Source: an uncultured Allomuricauda sp. (GTDB taxonomy: Bacteria > Bacteroidota > Bacteroidia > Flavobacteriales > Flavobacteriaceae). Taken from it: a DNA stretch of 41,677 nt. The stretch covers positions 1 to 41,677 of the forward strand of contig NZ_CAKZYF010000001.1 of assembly GCF_937884665.1 (NCBI RefSeq), given 5' to 3'. Shown here piece by piece: positions 34,949-41,677 of the stretch. Position numbers and translations under genes: made by a program. Position 1 is the stretch's first letter; every line of letters begins with the position of its first letter. The notes under the pieces were generated by a model. That model was not told the origin of the DNA. It did no database searches and saw only the letters and a list, made by a program, of their open reading frames with translations.

Positions 34949-35389
34949 TTATTTTACCAATCTTCCAGAAGCATCGCTCATGATATAATTGCAATGGTCC
35001 ACATCGTCGGTATTCAAATCCAATACCCCAGAAACCACTACAATTTGATCGGTTCTAAAAGGTGGTTTTTCCTTAAAACTTACTTCGATTATGGTCTCTG
35101 GACCAGCTGCACCACAGAAAAAACAGGAAGCCATGGGATTTTGGGAGACCAAGAATATTTCTCCACTTCCAGAAATATCTAAAAAATAACCCTTGATACT
35201 TACCCGTTTTCCTTGATAGGAACGTATTTTTTCTCCAAAGGTCGGCATCAAAAAATGGACGCCATACTTTTCATTGAATTCCGCTTCAAAATTAACATCG
35301 GCGAAATCTTCCCAGCTTAGTTGTTCCTGGGCCGTAGTGCTCAAATGGACGAACAGAAAAAATGAAAGAAATAAAGAGAATCTAAACAT
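34949..35389 (-). CDS. DUF3299-like exported protein, copy B
   Basis: 146 residues, paralogous to the protein encoded just downstream. Signal peptide about 1-20 (FRFSLFLSFFLFVHLS). The mature part has LSWEDFADVNFEAEF, YQGKRVSIKGYFLDI and the same QNPMASCFFCGAAGPETII motif. The two copies differ widely outside these blocks, so they are not a recent duplication and may have distinct partners. Its start overlaps the permease end by 8 nt. Probably periplasmic and works with the ABC transporter; role unproven. Confidence 0.78.
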   Translation of the reverse strand: MFRFSLFLSFFLFVHLSTTAQEQLSWEDFADVNFEAEFNEKYGVHFLMPTFGEKIRSYQGKRVSIKGYFLDISGSGEIFLVSQNPMASCFFCGAAGPETIIEVSFKEKPPFRTDQIVVVSGVLDLNTDDVDHCNYIMSDASGRLVK

Positions 35390-36659
35390 CGGAAAGCGTT
35401 TTTGCCACGTTTAACTTAAAAATTGAAAGAGATGCCAATATACTGGCAACAAAGGCCAAAGCCAAAATTATTGCCATAAAATACAATTCCGTTGGTTCTG
35501 GACCTCGCACTTGTAACACGTAGCCATAGGCTGCTTGCATATATTGCGAAGCACCCCAAACCCCGATGCGACCCAAAGTCCAACCAAGTACAAATCCTAT
35601 ACAGGCCAGGAACAATCCCTCCATAAGTGCCAGCCCGAGAAGTTCTTGTGGTCGAAGACCGTAAGTTCGCAATAATGCGAGCTCTTGCCTTCTTTCGCGA
35701 ATGGTTTTAAGAAGACTTATGAAGATACTCAATCCTGAAACCAATAATATGGCCAGGGCAATACCGTTAATAGTGCTCGCTCCGGCACCCAGGAGTCCCA
35801 TAAGCCGGTTAATCTCAAAACCGGGTAAAGCGGCTTGCATCGTGGTATTTTCGTTGATGAACCGTGGAAGTTGTACCATACCCAATGGGCTTTTGAATTT
35901 TATCAAAAGTGAAGTGATTTCCCGGGTTTCATCCTCTTGATGATTTTCGTGTTCCCCGTGGTGGTCATGTCCATCGTGGTCTTCATGTTCGCCATGCCCA
36001 TGTTCACCCTCTTGGTCATGTTCTTCATGACCTTCCCCCTCATGATCATGCGCCTCCCAAACACTTTCCAAATTAGAGATGAGCAGTTGATCTACAACGG
36101 TTCCCGTGGGCTCCAGTATACCCACTACCTCAAAAGGATGGTCCTCATGCCCTTCACCGGCAGACTCTACAAGACCATGAGAACTTATGAAGGTATCTCC
36201 CAGTTGAAGATTTAGTTTGGAGCGGGCACTACTACCCACCACTACTTCAAAGGATTTCTGATAAAGACGCCCATCACCCAGGGAGGCTTCATAACTATCC
36301 AAATAGTCCGGTTTGGTACCCAAAATACGATATCCTTTGTAATTATCACCGTAGGAAACCGGAATAGCCTCTTCAACAAAGGGATGATTTTGGAGAGTAG
36401 CTATTTCTTTAAGCTTTATATTTCCCGTTGGGACATCTACGTGCAATACGGACGAAAGGACCAGTTGTAATGGACTTCCCTTGGCACCAACGACCATATC
36501 GAAAGGTGCAATGTTTTTATTGAGCTGTCCGCCAAGTTGACCGCTTAACTGTAAAACAAAAGTGACCAAGGCAACGCTTAAGGTCAAAAGAAGGAGGCTC
36601 AGCAAGAGATTGAGCGGCTTGGAAACCATATTTTTAAAAGCAAGATACCCTAGTTTCAT
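35382..36659 (-). CDS. FtsX/MacB-type ABC permease with His-rich loop
   Basis: 425 residues. First membrane helix about 15-37, a large periplasmic domain to about 275, then three helices (about 285-310, 335-365, 385-415), the FtsX-like layout. Residues 204-240 hold 13 His mixed with Glu, Asp and Gly (encoded at 35940-36050), a strong candidate metal-binding loop facing the periplasm. Other parts resemble LolC/MacB permeases, which work as mechanotransducers rather than channels. Overlaps its ATPase partner by 4 nt. With DUF3299-like proteins and a Fur-type repressor, a zinc-handling role is likely. Confidence 0.9.
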   Translation of the reverse strand: MKLGYLAFKNMVSKPLNLLLSLLLLTLSVALVTFVLQLSGQLGGQLNKNIAPFDMVVGAKGSPLQLVLSSVLHVDVPTGNIKLKEIATLQNHPFVEEAIPVSYGDNYKGYRILGTKPDYLDSYEASLGDGRLYQKSFEVVVGSSARSKLNLQLGDTFISSHGLVESAGEGHEDHPFEVVGILEPTGTVVDQLLISNLESVWEAHDHEGEGHEEHDQEGEHGHGEHEDHDGHDHHGEHENHQEDETREITSLLIKFKSPLGMVQLPRFINENTTMQAALPGFEINRLMGLLGAGASTINGIALAILLVSGLSIFISLLKTIRERRQELALLRTYGLRPQELLGLALMEGLFLACIGFVLGWTLGRIGVWGASQYMQAAYGYVLQVRGPEPTELYFMAIILALAFVASILASLSIFKLNVAKTLSDV

Positions 36660-37282
36660 AGTTTAATCTGATTTTGAAAATGAGACATCACACGTAAATC
36701 ATGTGTTATAATGACTAGGCTGCTCTCACATATTTCTGCTTCCTCCTTGAGCAGGTTGACCACTTTTACACAGTTGACATCATCCAAATTGGATGTGGGC
36801 TCATCTGCCAAGATTAGTTTGGGCCTATGGATGAGTCCCAGTGCAATGGAAAGCCGCTGTTGCTGTCCCTGGCTCAATGTATTGGTCTTTTTATGGAGAT
36901 ACTCGGTTAGACCTAACCTTTTAGCAAGCTCCTCTCTTCGCCGTTTATCATTAGAATTGGTCGGAAAGCTTTGTCTTAGGCGCAGATTATCCGATACGTT
37001 CAAGGAATGGATAAAATGATACTGTTGGAAAATCAAGCCGACATGTTCCCCCCGAAGTTTATACAATTCTTTCCGTGTCAAGGAATTCAATTCGGTTCCT
37101 GAAATAGCTATCGAACCTTTTTCAGGCGGAAGAAGCCCGGCCATCATGTAAAGAAGCGTGGTTTTACCTGCTCCTGAAGGTCCCACTACCAACAAATGCT
37201 TCCCTGGAGTCAAGGAAATGTCAGGAAACACTAACGCTTCGCTACCATTGTAGGTGTAGGCGAGATTGGTCGTTTCTATCAT
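36656..37282 (-). CDS. ABC transporter ATPase (LolD/MacB type)
   Basis: 208 residues. Walker A GPSGAGKTT near residue 35, Q-loop in GLIFQQYHF, signature LSQGQQQR near 135, Walker B LILADEPTSNLDD, switch His in IITHDLRV. Pairs with the FtsX-type permease encoded next (ATGA overlap). First gene of a five-gene leftward operon ending in a Fur-family regulator. A TATTTTTG -7-like box (37297-37304 on the plus strand as CAAAAATA) lies just upstream, and the palindrome at 37318-37334 beyond it. Confidence 0.94.
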   Translation of the reverse strand: MIETTNLAYTYNGSEALVFPDISLTPGKHLLVVGPSGAGKTTLLYMMAGLLPPEKGSIAISGTELNSLTRKELYKLRGEHVGLIFQQYHFIHSLNVSDNLRLRQSFPTNSNDKRRREELAKRLGLTEYLHKKTNTLSQGQQQRLSIALGLIHRPKLILADEPTSNLDDVNCVKVVNLLKEEAEICESSLVIITHDLRVMSHFQNQIKL

Positions 37283-37296
37283 TCAAAATATTTTGA

Positions 37297-37304
37297 CAAA
37301 AATA
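37297..37304 (-). promoter_or_regulatory. -7 element of the ABC/fur operon promoter
   Basis: TATTTTTG on the minus strand matches the Bacteroidota -7 consensus TAnnTTTG and ends 14 nt before the ATPase start codon, so the leader would be very short. The -33 region falls in or beside the palindrome at 37318-37334. Confidence 0.5.
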
Positions 37305-37317
37305 CTTATAAATACAA

Positions 37318-37334
37318 ATGCAACTTGGTTGCAT
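37318..37334. promoter_or_regulatory. perfect 17-nt palindrome, candidate Fur/Zur operator
   Basis: ATGCAAC-TTG-GTTGCAT, with 7-bp arms and a 3-nt spacer, lies between the divergent ABC/fur operon and the merC-like gene. Its position overlaps the expected -33 regions of both candidate promoters, which fits a repressor that shuts both sides. The obvious binder is the Fur-family protein encoded at the end of the operon. I saw no second copy of this palindrome in the window. Confidence 0.65.
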
Positions 37335-37348
37335 CTAAAAAATAACTT

Positions 37349-37356
37349 TACCTTTG
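37349..37356 (+). promoter_or_regulatory. -7 element of the merC-like gene promoter
   Basis: TACCTTTG matches TAnnTTTG exactly. A TTGG at 37325-37328, 20 nt upstream and inside the palindrome, could serve as -33. Transcription would start near 37363, which rules out the ATG at 37354 as the gene start and supports 37411. Confidence 0.5.
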
Positions 37357-37410
37357 GCAAAATTTAATCTTTTTTACCTTTGTCTACCTTATAAAATACC
37401 GTTAAAAAAG

Positions 37411-37836
37411 ATGGAATTCGTTAAAATGACCTGGACACAAATCACCGTTAAATCAGATTGGTTGGGTATTCTTTCGAGCGGCCTTTGTCTATTGCATTGT
37501 TTGGCAACACCTTTTCTGTTCATTATGTACGCAAATGTTGGCGCTCAAGGTGAAACAGTCCATCCCTCATGGTGGGGTTTTCTGGATGTGGTCTTTTTGG
37601 TCCTTTCTTTTATTGCGGTGTGCTGGTCAATCCAAAATACTTCCAAAACTTGGGTTGCCTATGCCTTAGGACTTGCATGGCTCCTTTTATCATTTATTGT
37701 GCTAAACGAAAAATTTGAATTGTTGCCTTTAGCTGAGGAGGCCATTTATTTTCCAACCTTGAGCTTAATTGGACTTCATATTTATAATCGTCGTTATTGT
37801 TACTGTGGGAGTGAGACTTGCTGTGCTGACAATTAA
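37411..37836 (+). CDS. MerC-domain membrane protein
   Basis: 141 residues from ATG 37411; an ATG at 37426 is possible and one at 37354 lies in the promoter. Four membrane helices. The first carries SSGLCLLHCLATPFLF, whose Cys-x3-Cys and His fit the MerC pattern of metal-binding residues in a membrane helix. The tail YCYCGSETCCADN is rich in Cys and may also bind metal. MerC proteins move Hg(II), but chromosomal copies next to Fur-type regulators more likely deal with zinc or another metal. Divergent from the ABC/fur operon and sharing its palindrome. Confidence 0.87.
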   Translation: MEFVKMTWTQITVKSDWLGILSSGLCLLHCLATPFLFIMYANVGAQGETVHPSWWGFLDVVFLVLSFIAVCWSIQNTSKTWVAYALGLAWLLLSFIVLNEKFELLPLAEEAIYFPTLSLIGLHIYNRRYCYCGSETCCADN

Positions 37837-37882
37837 ATAATTTTCTTATTTCAATCGATTGGTTTCAGTATTACCTATGATT

Positions 37883-37902
37883 GGGACTTTAACCTTCGTC
37901 CC
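37883..37902. terminator. possible weak bidirectional terminator
   Basis: GGGAC-N10-GTCCC forms a 5-bp stem between the convergent merC-like and luciferase-like genes. It has no clear T tract, so support is weak; position is the main argument. Confidence 0.25.
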
Positions 37903-37998
37903 TTATTGCTATTATCGTTTAACAGGCCATAAAAGGCTTGCATAATCCGTAATGATGTAATTGGTGTTTATGGCTCAAAATAAAACAGATTTATCGGC

Positions 37999-38925
37999 TT
38001 ATGTTTGGAAATGTGGAAGGACCATTTCCCCAATTTCACTGATTATTTCGTCCGCTGGCCTCTTACCATACTTTAAGTTCAATATTACATGACTTACCCC
38101 ATGGGATTCTAAAGATTTCAAATGTGCGACCAAATATTCTGTTCCAGAACGGAAACCCAAGTGTATTGGTGATGGTCTTGTACCAGGGTCATGACAAATA
38201 TCGATGTAAAGGGATTGCATGAAAGGTTTCCAGTCTTTTTCGTATTTATCCAGTGCTTCCGTCCATTTTTGAATTATCAGTCGAAGGGTTTTGAAGTCGC
38301 GCGGATAGTAGAGCCATCCGTTCGAATGCTTTGCAATCCAATCCACTGATTGTCCTGAATGGCCGGTAACCAAAATGGGAGTGTTTTCCTTGTACTTTGG
38401 CAACAAATCGATTCCTCCGTTTGTACTGCCGTAAAACGTTGAGGAATGGTAAGGAAAATCTGCTTGTAGTGCCTGGATGTAAAAAAAACTGTCTCTGAAC
38501 AATTCCGATTTGTGCTCCACATCCTTGCCAAAAGCAGGATATTCAATGGCACGGTCTCCTGAGGCAACCCCTACGATGAGTCTTCCTTTTGAGAGCAGTT
38601 GTAGGCTATTTATCGATTTTGCGGTATGAACTGGATGGCGAAATGGTAAAATGATACTTCCTGTACCCAATGCAATGTTGTGGGTATGGTTCATAATGTG
38701 GGCCATATAGACCCAAGGGTCATAAAGTTGCCCAGCATCACCAAAGGATGGATCATTAAAGGGGACATCCCTGAACCAAAGGGCCTTAAAGCCCAATTCT
38801 TCAGCTCGCTTTGCCAGTTTTTCTTGATTCTTCATTGTTGCCACAGGACCATGGTACGCCTCCAAAGGAAACACAAGTCCTAAAGTCAACTTGCCCTTGT
38901 TCGCTATTTTGGAAAGCATATCCAT
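37999..38925 (-). CDS. luciferase-like (LLM class) flavin oxidoreductase
   Basis: 308 residues, a bacterial-luciferase-type barrel. Landmarks: TLGLVFPLEAYHGP at the first strand, ALWFRDVPFNDP, NIALGTGSIILPFRHPVHTA, GRLIVGVASGDR, and ILVTGHSGQSVDWIA in the C-terminal half. Such enzymes use FMN or F420; in this group FMN is likelier. Substrate unknown. It starts 1 nt after the SDR stop, as the last gene of a three-gene leftward operon, divergent from an HxlR-type regulator, which suggests response to a reactive small molecule. Confidence 0.9.
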   Translation of the reverse strand: MDMLSKIANKGKLTLGLVFPLEAYHGPVATMKNQEKLAKRAEELGFKALWFRDVPFNDPSFGDAGQLYDPWVYMAHIMNHTHNIALGTGSIILPFRHPVHTAKSINSLQLLSKGRLIVGVASGDRAIEYPAFGKDVEHKSELFRDSFFYIQALQADFPYHSSTFYGSTNGGIDLLPKYKENTPILVTGHSGQSVDWIAKHSNGWLYYPRDFKTLRLIIQKWTEALDKYEKDWKPFMQSLYIDICHDPGTRPSPIHLGFRSGTEYLVAHLKSLESHGVSHVILNLKYGKRPADEIISEIGEMVLPHFQT

Positions 38926-38926
38926 A

Positions 38927-39724
38927 TTAGGCGCCTATTATTCTATTTGTCTCCGAAACTAACTTGTCAATTTTTTCGGCATCATAGGCATCCTTATGGG
39001 CATGGGAAAAGTCACCAATATCATTGTCAAAGTATTTCCCGCTACTCCTATCATATTTAGTAAGGACAGCTAGATCAAATACGATATTGGCACCTTTTTC
39101 TGCTGAGGACCAATATTGTCCGTAGGCCTCATGGACCATTTTAGTATCCAATAAAGAACCTGGATTTACAGCAATCACGTTTAGGTGCGTCAATTTTTTA
39201 GCGAGGTAAAAACTCCACATGGTCAAGGCCAGTTTACTTTGTGCATAGGCATTTGAAGCGGAAAGGGGCTCTTTTCCTGCCAAAGCCTCGATTGATACCG
39301 ACGACTGTGCTGCTGAGCTCAGGTTTATAATTCTTGGAGAATTACTCTTGGCAAGCAGGGGAAACAGTCCGTTTGTGAGTAGATAGGGAGCGAAATAGTT
39401 GACTGCAAACCTTATGTCGAGGTTATCCTTATTTTTCGAAATATGACTTTTGAAGACCCCGGCATTATTTATGATGACATCTATTTTAGGGAACTCTTCC
39501 GATAATTGCTTGATAAGGACACGGACATTATTAAAATCCGATAGGTCGCATATGTGACCAATTATCACCTTATTTTCGGTAGAGTTCTGGATTTCAGAAA
39601 CCGTATTTTTCAATTTTTGGCGATCGCGTCCATGAACCAATACCTTATGTCCTTCCCCGGCAAGTTTGACCGCGGTCAACTTACCTATCCCATCTGTACC
39701 TCCTGTTAGTAATATCGTTTTCAA
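38927..39724 (-). CDS. short-chain dehydrogenase/reductase
   Basis: 265 residues of a classical-size SDR. Cofactor motif TGGTDGIGKLTA at about 7-18, NNAGV near 90, catalytic Ser in LSSAAQSS and the YAQSK motif (Tyr and Lys) near 175. H31 and R33-like basic residues after strand 2 (LVHGRDRQK) suggest NADP(H). Resembles WW-domain oxidoreductase/retinol-dehydrogenase-like SDRs, including the insert between the Ser and Tyr. Substrate unknown. Lies 14 nt after the SMP-30-like gene. Confidence 0.92.
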   Translation of the reverse strand: MKTILLTGGTDGIGKLTAVKLAGEGHKVLVHGRDRQKLKNTVSEIQNSTENKVIIGHICDLSDFNNVRVLIKQLSEEFPKIDVIINNAGVFKSHISKNKDNLDIRFAVNYFAPYLLTNGLFPLLAKSNSPRIINLSSAAQSSVSIEALAGKEPLSASNAYAQSKLALTMWSFYLAKKLTHLNVIAVNPGSLLDTKMVHEAYGQYWSSAEKGANIVFDLAVLTKYDRSSGKYFDNDIGDFSHAHKDAYDAEKIDKLVSETNRIIGA

Positions 39725-39738
39725 ATTAACCTATTTCT

Positions 39739-40869
39739 TTACTGTAATTCGATTACTGATAGGGTGTGGGGACTATCTGGGAATTTATTGGTCATTTTGG
39801 GATGGTCAAAGGCCGTGTCAAAATTCAAGACTATGGCCTTGCCGTCCCTGACAACAACTTCGCTGGGGCCGTCCAAAGCCCCGTCACTTCCATCGGTGTT
39901 CCCGTTCTTAGCCAATAGCTCGAGTTTACCGTTCATATCTATTGCATAAACAGCGTTTGCGAAAAGATCAGCGATGTATATTCGGTTGGTATAAGGATCC
40001 CATTTCATTCCATCAGTGGCCATCATTCCTTCTGCAAATGGGGTGGTCCTTATCTTTTCGTTGTTCCCGTCCATGGTGGTCCTATGCACGGAGCCTTCTT
40101 CCATGATGCCTGTGTACATGTTGCCCAGACCGTCGAAAGTGAGCCCATTGGCACCAAACTTGAGCGATCCATTGGATATAAAGGTTTCGAACAGATGTGG
40201 GTCATGGTCATCCTTGGCCAGGTAGGGCGCAATGGCCAATGGTTTCTCTCCATCAAGCTCGGAGAGTCCAACTTTATAGACTCCACTAATATGCCGCCCG
40301 TCCTCATGCTCTCCAAGCACGGTATCCGTAATGAAAAGGTCATTACCCTTCCAGGCGACGGCATTTGGGAAGGACATTCCTTTGAGTACAGTTTCCATGC
40401 CAACAGGCATACCATCTTCCACGTTAATACGGAGTATCCTTGATTCCCCTCCAAACCATAACTGCATATCAACAACATAAAGGTTTCCATCAGGTCCGAA
40501 ATCAATACCGAACGGAGCCAGTTTTCCACTGGTCTTGTCCATCTGTTCTGATTTAAACGTGTACCAGACCGTAAGTTTGTTTTCTTTATCTATCTTTCCG
40601 ATGGTCGGCATTGCAGGTTTTTCCATTAGCCCAGCTTCCATAAGCACCTCATTGTGTAAGTTGGCCGATGTGAAATAGATGTTGCCATCATCATCCATAG
40701 TGCCACTTGCGGGGGAGTTAAAAGTTTCGGGTAGTTCTAAAAACAGCTTCGTAGTATATTCTTTTGTTTTAGGCGATTGCGGGGCTTCTAGTGTTTTGGA
40801 ATTGGTATGTTCTTTACAACTTTGGGTGAAAAGGAAAATCAACAAAAGCATTAGATGGATTTTTTTCAT
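39739..40869 (-). CDS. SMP-30/gluconolactonase-like lipoprotein
   Basis: 376 residues. Lipoprotein signal with Cys18 (LIFLFTQSC), then a beta-propeller. Repeats with Asp/Asn-rich turns are visible: GTMDDDGNIYF, GIDFGPDGNLYVVD, FPNAVAWKGNDLFITD, GANGLTFDGLGNMYTG, and DGMKWDPYTNRIYIAD, typical of SMP-30/lactonase or strictosidine-synthase-like propellers that bind a divalent ion centrally. May hydrolyse lactones outside the cytoplasm; not proven. First gene of the operon with the SDR and flavin enzyme. A 14-nt palindrome lies 17 nt upstream of its start. Confidence 0.86.
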   Translation of the reverse strand: MKKIHLMLLLIFLFTQSCKEHTNSKTLEAPQSPKTKEYTTKLFLELPETFNSPASGTMDDDGNIYFTSANLHNEVLMEAGLMEKPAMPTIGKIDKENKLTVWYTFKSEQMDKTSGKLAPFGIDFGPDGNLYVVDMQLWFGGESRILRINVEDGMPVGMETVLKGMSFPNAVAWKGNDLFITDTVLGEHEDGRHISGVYKVGLSELDGEKPLAIAPYLAKDDHDPHLFETFISNGSLKFGANGLTFDGLGNMYTGIMEEGSVHRTTMDGNNEKIRTTPFAEGMMATDGMKWDPYTNRIYIADLFANAVYAIDMNGKLELLAKNGNTDGSDGALDGPSEVVVRDGKAIVLNFDTAFDHPKMTNKFPDSPHTLSVIELQ

Positions 40870-40886
40870 AATTCTGTTTCTTGGCT

Positions 40887-40900
40887 TTGTCCTAGGACAA
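40887..40900. promoter_or_regulatory. perfect 14-nt palindrome, candidate operator
   Basis: TTGTCCTAGGACAA is fully self-complementary and begins 17 nt upstream of the SMP-30-like start codon. The GC-richer core stands out in an AT-rich gap. It could bind the divergent HxlR-type regulator or another dimeric protein. Confidence 0.5.
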
Positions 40901-41108
40901 TCGATTTTAAACTGATTTTGTATTGTGAAATTTTTCTTCTAATGTTTATAAGATAATATTTAGGTCTATAAAATATTGATTACTAAACAGTTAGTGAATT
41001 TTAAATTTTTTGTCTCCTATTTCTACAGTATTCGGAGCCTTATATTTTAGCTTGAACGCAAAAGGTAACTGAGCCAAAATTTAATTTTACTTTATTTTTT
41101 TGATTAAT

Positions 41109-41125
41109 ACTATATTTTTTATAGT
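41109..41125. promoter_or_regulatory. inverted repeat at hxlR-like promoter
   Basis: ACTATA-TTTTT-TATAGT, with a further TATAGT half-site at about 41138-41143. It sits about 23 nt before the -7 box of the regulator gene, where the -33 element should be, fitting self-repression by an HxlR-type dimer. The low complexity of the region weakens the call. Confidence 0.4.
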
Positions 41126-41147
41126 TACAAAATTATTTATAGTTTTT

Positions 41148-41155
41148 TATTTTTG
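41148..41155 (+). promoter_or_regulatory. -7 element of hxlR-like gene
   Basis: TATTTTTG matches TAnnTTTG and lies 32 nt before the ATG at 41188. A clear TTTG -33 is not visible; the inverted repeat at 41109-41125 occupies that place. Confidence 0.45.
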
Positions 41156-41187
41156 CAATAACGGTCAAGAATGATAGTATCTATTTT

Positions 41188-41496
41188 ATGAAACAAAAAA
41201 CAATCCCTAAGTTGGTGTTTAAAGGCGTTGCATATCCTTGCTGTACAAGTTTGACCATGGGTATTATAGGAGGAAAATGGAAAACGGTAATACTTTTCCA
41301 TTTGATAAATGATAAGCTGAGATATAATCAATTGCGCAAATTAATGCCTACAGTTACAGAAAGGACATTGAGTTTGCAACTAAGGGCACTAGAAGGGGAT
41401 GGCCTCATTGTAAGAAACGTATATACCTCTAAACCACCTCTGAAGGTTGAATACGCTCTAACGAATTTTGGAAAGACGTTAATACCCTTGTTGTAA
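41188..41496 (+). CDS. HxlR-type regulator, C-terminus cut by in-frame stop
   Basis: 102 residues of an HxlR winged helix: C18/C19 in AYPCCTSL (a plausible redox-sensing site), GGKWKTVILFHLIND, LRYNQLRKLMPTVTERTLSLQLRALEGDGLI and the wing KVEYALTNFGKTL. Family members usually end in a further helix. That helix is encoded here after the TAA at 41494-41496: the same frame reads SIADWGDLVAENHSD and stops at 41544. One change from GAA or CAA to TAA explains it. The shortened protein lacks part of its dimer helix and may be non-functional, or only mildly affected. Confidence 0.85.
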   Translation: MKQKTIPKLVFKGVAYPCCTSLTMGIIGGKWKTVILFHLINDKLRYNQLRKLMPTVTERTLSLQLRALEGDGLIVRNVYTSKPPLKVEYALTNFGKTLIPLL

Positions 41497-41544
41497 TCCA
41501 TTGCAGACTGGGGCGATTTGGTCGCCGAAAACCACTCCGATTAG

Positions 41545-41677
41545 TTTTGAGCGACTTTCCTTTAAGTATATTTGCTCCCTTCATTTCACGTCCCGCTATC
41601 CGCCTTTCGCGTGAAGCGCGTTTGATTTTGAGAGAACCTCTTCGATGTAACAAGAATGCAGGAACCCTGACGGAGTG
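41545..41677. other. right-end non-coding stretch
   Basis: Sequence after the HxlR frame, including CGCG-TGAAG-CGCG at 41608-41620. A frame on the minus strand here is highly basic (Arg/Lys-rich) and overlaps the regulator, so I do not accept it as a gene. Nothing else recognised before the window ends. Confidence 0.4.

Larger units (their letters stand above)
40870..41187. other. divergent intergenic region upstream of hxlR-like gene
   Basis: A 318-nt very AT-rich gap between the leftward SMP-30/SDR/LLM operon and the rightward regulator. It holds a 14-nt palindrome (40887-40900), a 17-nt inverted repeat (41109-41125) and a -7-type box (41148-41155), listed separately. No coding frame seen. 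Confidence 0.6.

Noticed and set aside
34583..35182. 199-residue plus-strand frame
   Set aside because: Antisense across the two DUF3299-like genes, which have signal peptides and matching motifs.
35940..36050. His-rich repeat as a tandem DNA repeat or mobile element
   Set aside because: The DNA units are irregular and the frame is uninterrupted; it reads as a protein loop in a normal permease gene.
41429..41653. 74-residue basic frame at the right end
   Set aside because: Very Arg/Lys-rich and overlaps the readable end of the HxlR-type gene on the other strand.

Overview
The window looks like a chromosome segment from a marine-type flavobacterium (Bacteroidota, probably Flavobacteriaceae). 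The support is family-level: a Bacteroidota-type succinate dehydrogenase with a single large cytochrome b subunit, a V-type ATPase operon carrying a DUF2764 subunit, TAnnTTTG-type -7 promoter elements, A-rich leaders, few Shine-Dalgarno sites, and families such as SigZ, DUF6702/HupE and MerC that are common in that group. I saw no rRNA, tRNA, CRISPR array, insertion sequence or phage.

Left part (1-8.6 kb): the start of a secreted-protein gene running off the left edge, a Dps ferritin, a small membrane protein resembling the front half of AbiC-type proteins, a DUF427 gene killed by two in-frame stops, a small unknown gene and a small XRE regulator. A leftward run then reads uspA, sdhC, sdhA, sdhB, an exported beta-carbonic anhydrase and an LCIB-type carbonic-anhydrase-like protein, so respiration and CO2/bicarbonate chemistry sit side by side.

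Middle (8.9-22.6 kb): divergent from that run is a second stress-protein-headed operon, a Usp-TPR fusion followed by V-ATPase genes A, B, E, DUF2764, D, I, K. The K subunit keeps the residues that bind Na+ in the Enterococcus enzyme, which suggests a sodium-coupled machine. An OmpR-type two-component system follows. Next come an ABA4-like membrane protein, another membrane protein and a LytS/LytR-type pair whose receiver has lost its conserved lysine.

22.8-31.4 kb is rightward and rich in peptide and amino-acid genes: gamma-glutamyltransferase, an exported DinB-fold lipoprotein, a second LCIB-type protein (about 60% identical to the first by my hand count), a YfcC-family permease, an ArgE-like M20 hydrolase, an M19 dipeptidase lipoprotein, and a DUF6702 + HupE/UreJ-like pair.

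31.4-37.8 kb looks like a metal-homeostasis locus. A leftward operon encodes an ABC ATPase, an FtsX-type permease with a 13-histidine loop, two DUF3299-like exported proteins with a CFFCG motif, and a Fur-family (probably Zur-like) repressor. A perfect 17-nt palindrome lies between that operon and a divergent merC-like gene and overlaps the likely promoters. Further along the same strand are a purple-acid-phosphatase-like enzyme, an unlisted 37-residue peptide with 13 cysteines, and SigZ with its own cysteine-rich tail. The Cys-rich peptide plus SigZ pair is the most novel-looking item.

Right end (38-41.7 kb): a leftward operon of an SMP-30-like lipoprotein, an SDR and a luciferase-like flavin oxidoreductase. 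It is divergent from an HxlR-type regulator whose last 15 codons are cut off by a single in-frame TAA. Palindromes in the shared intergenic region are candidate operators.
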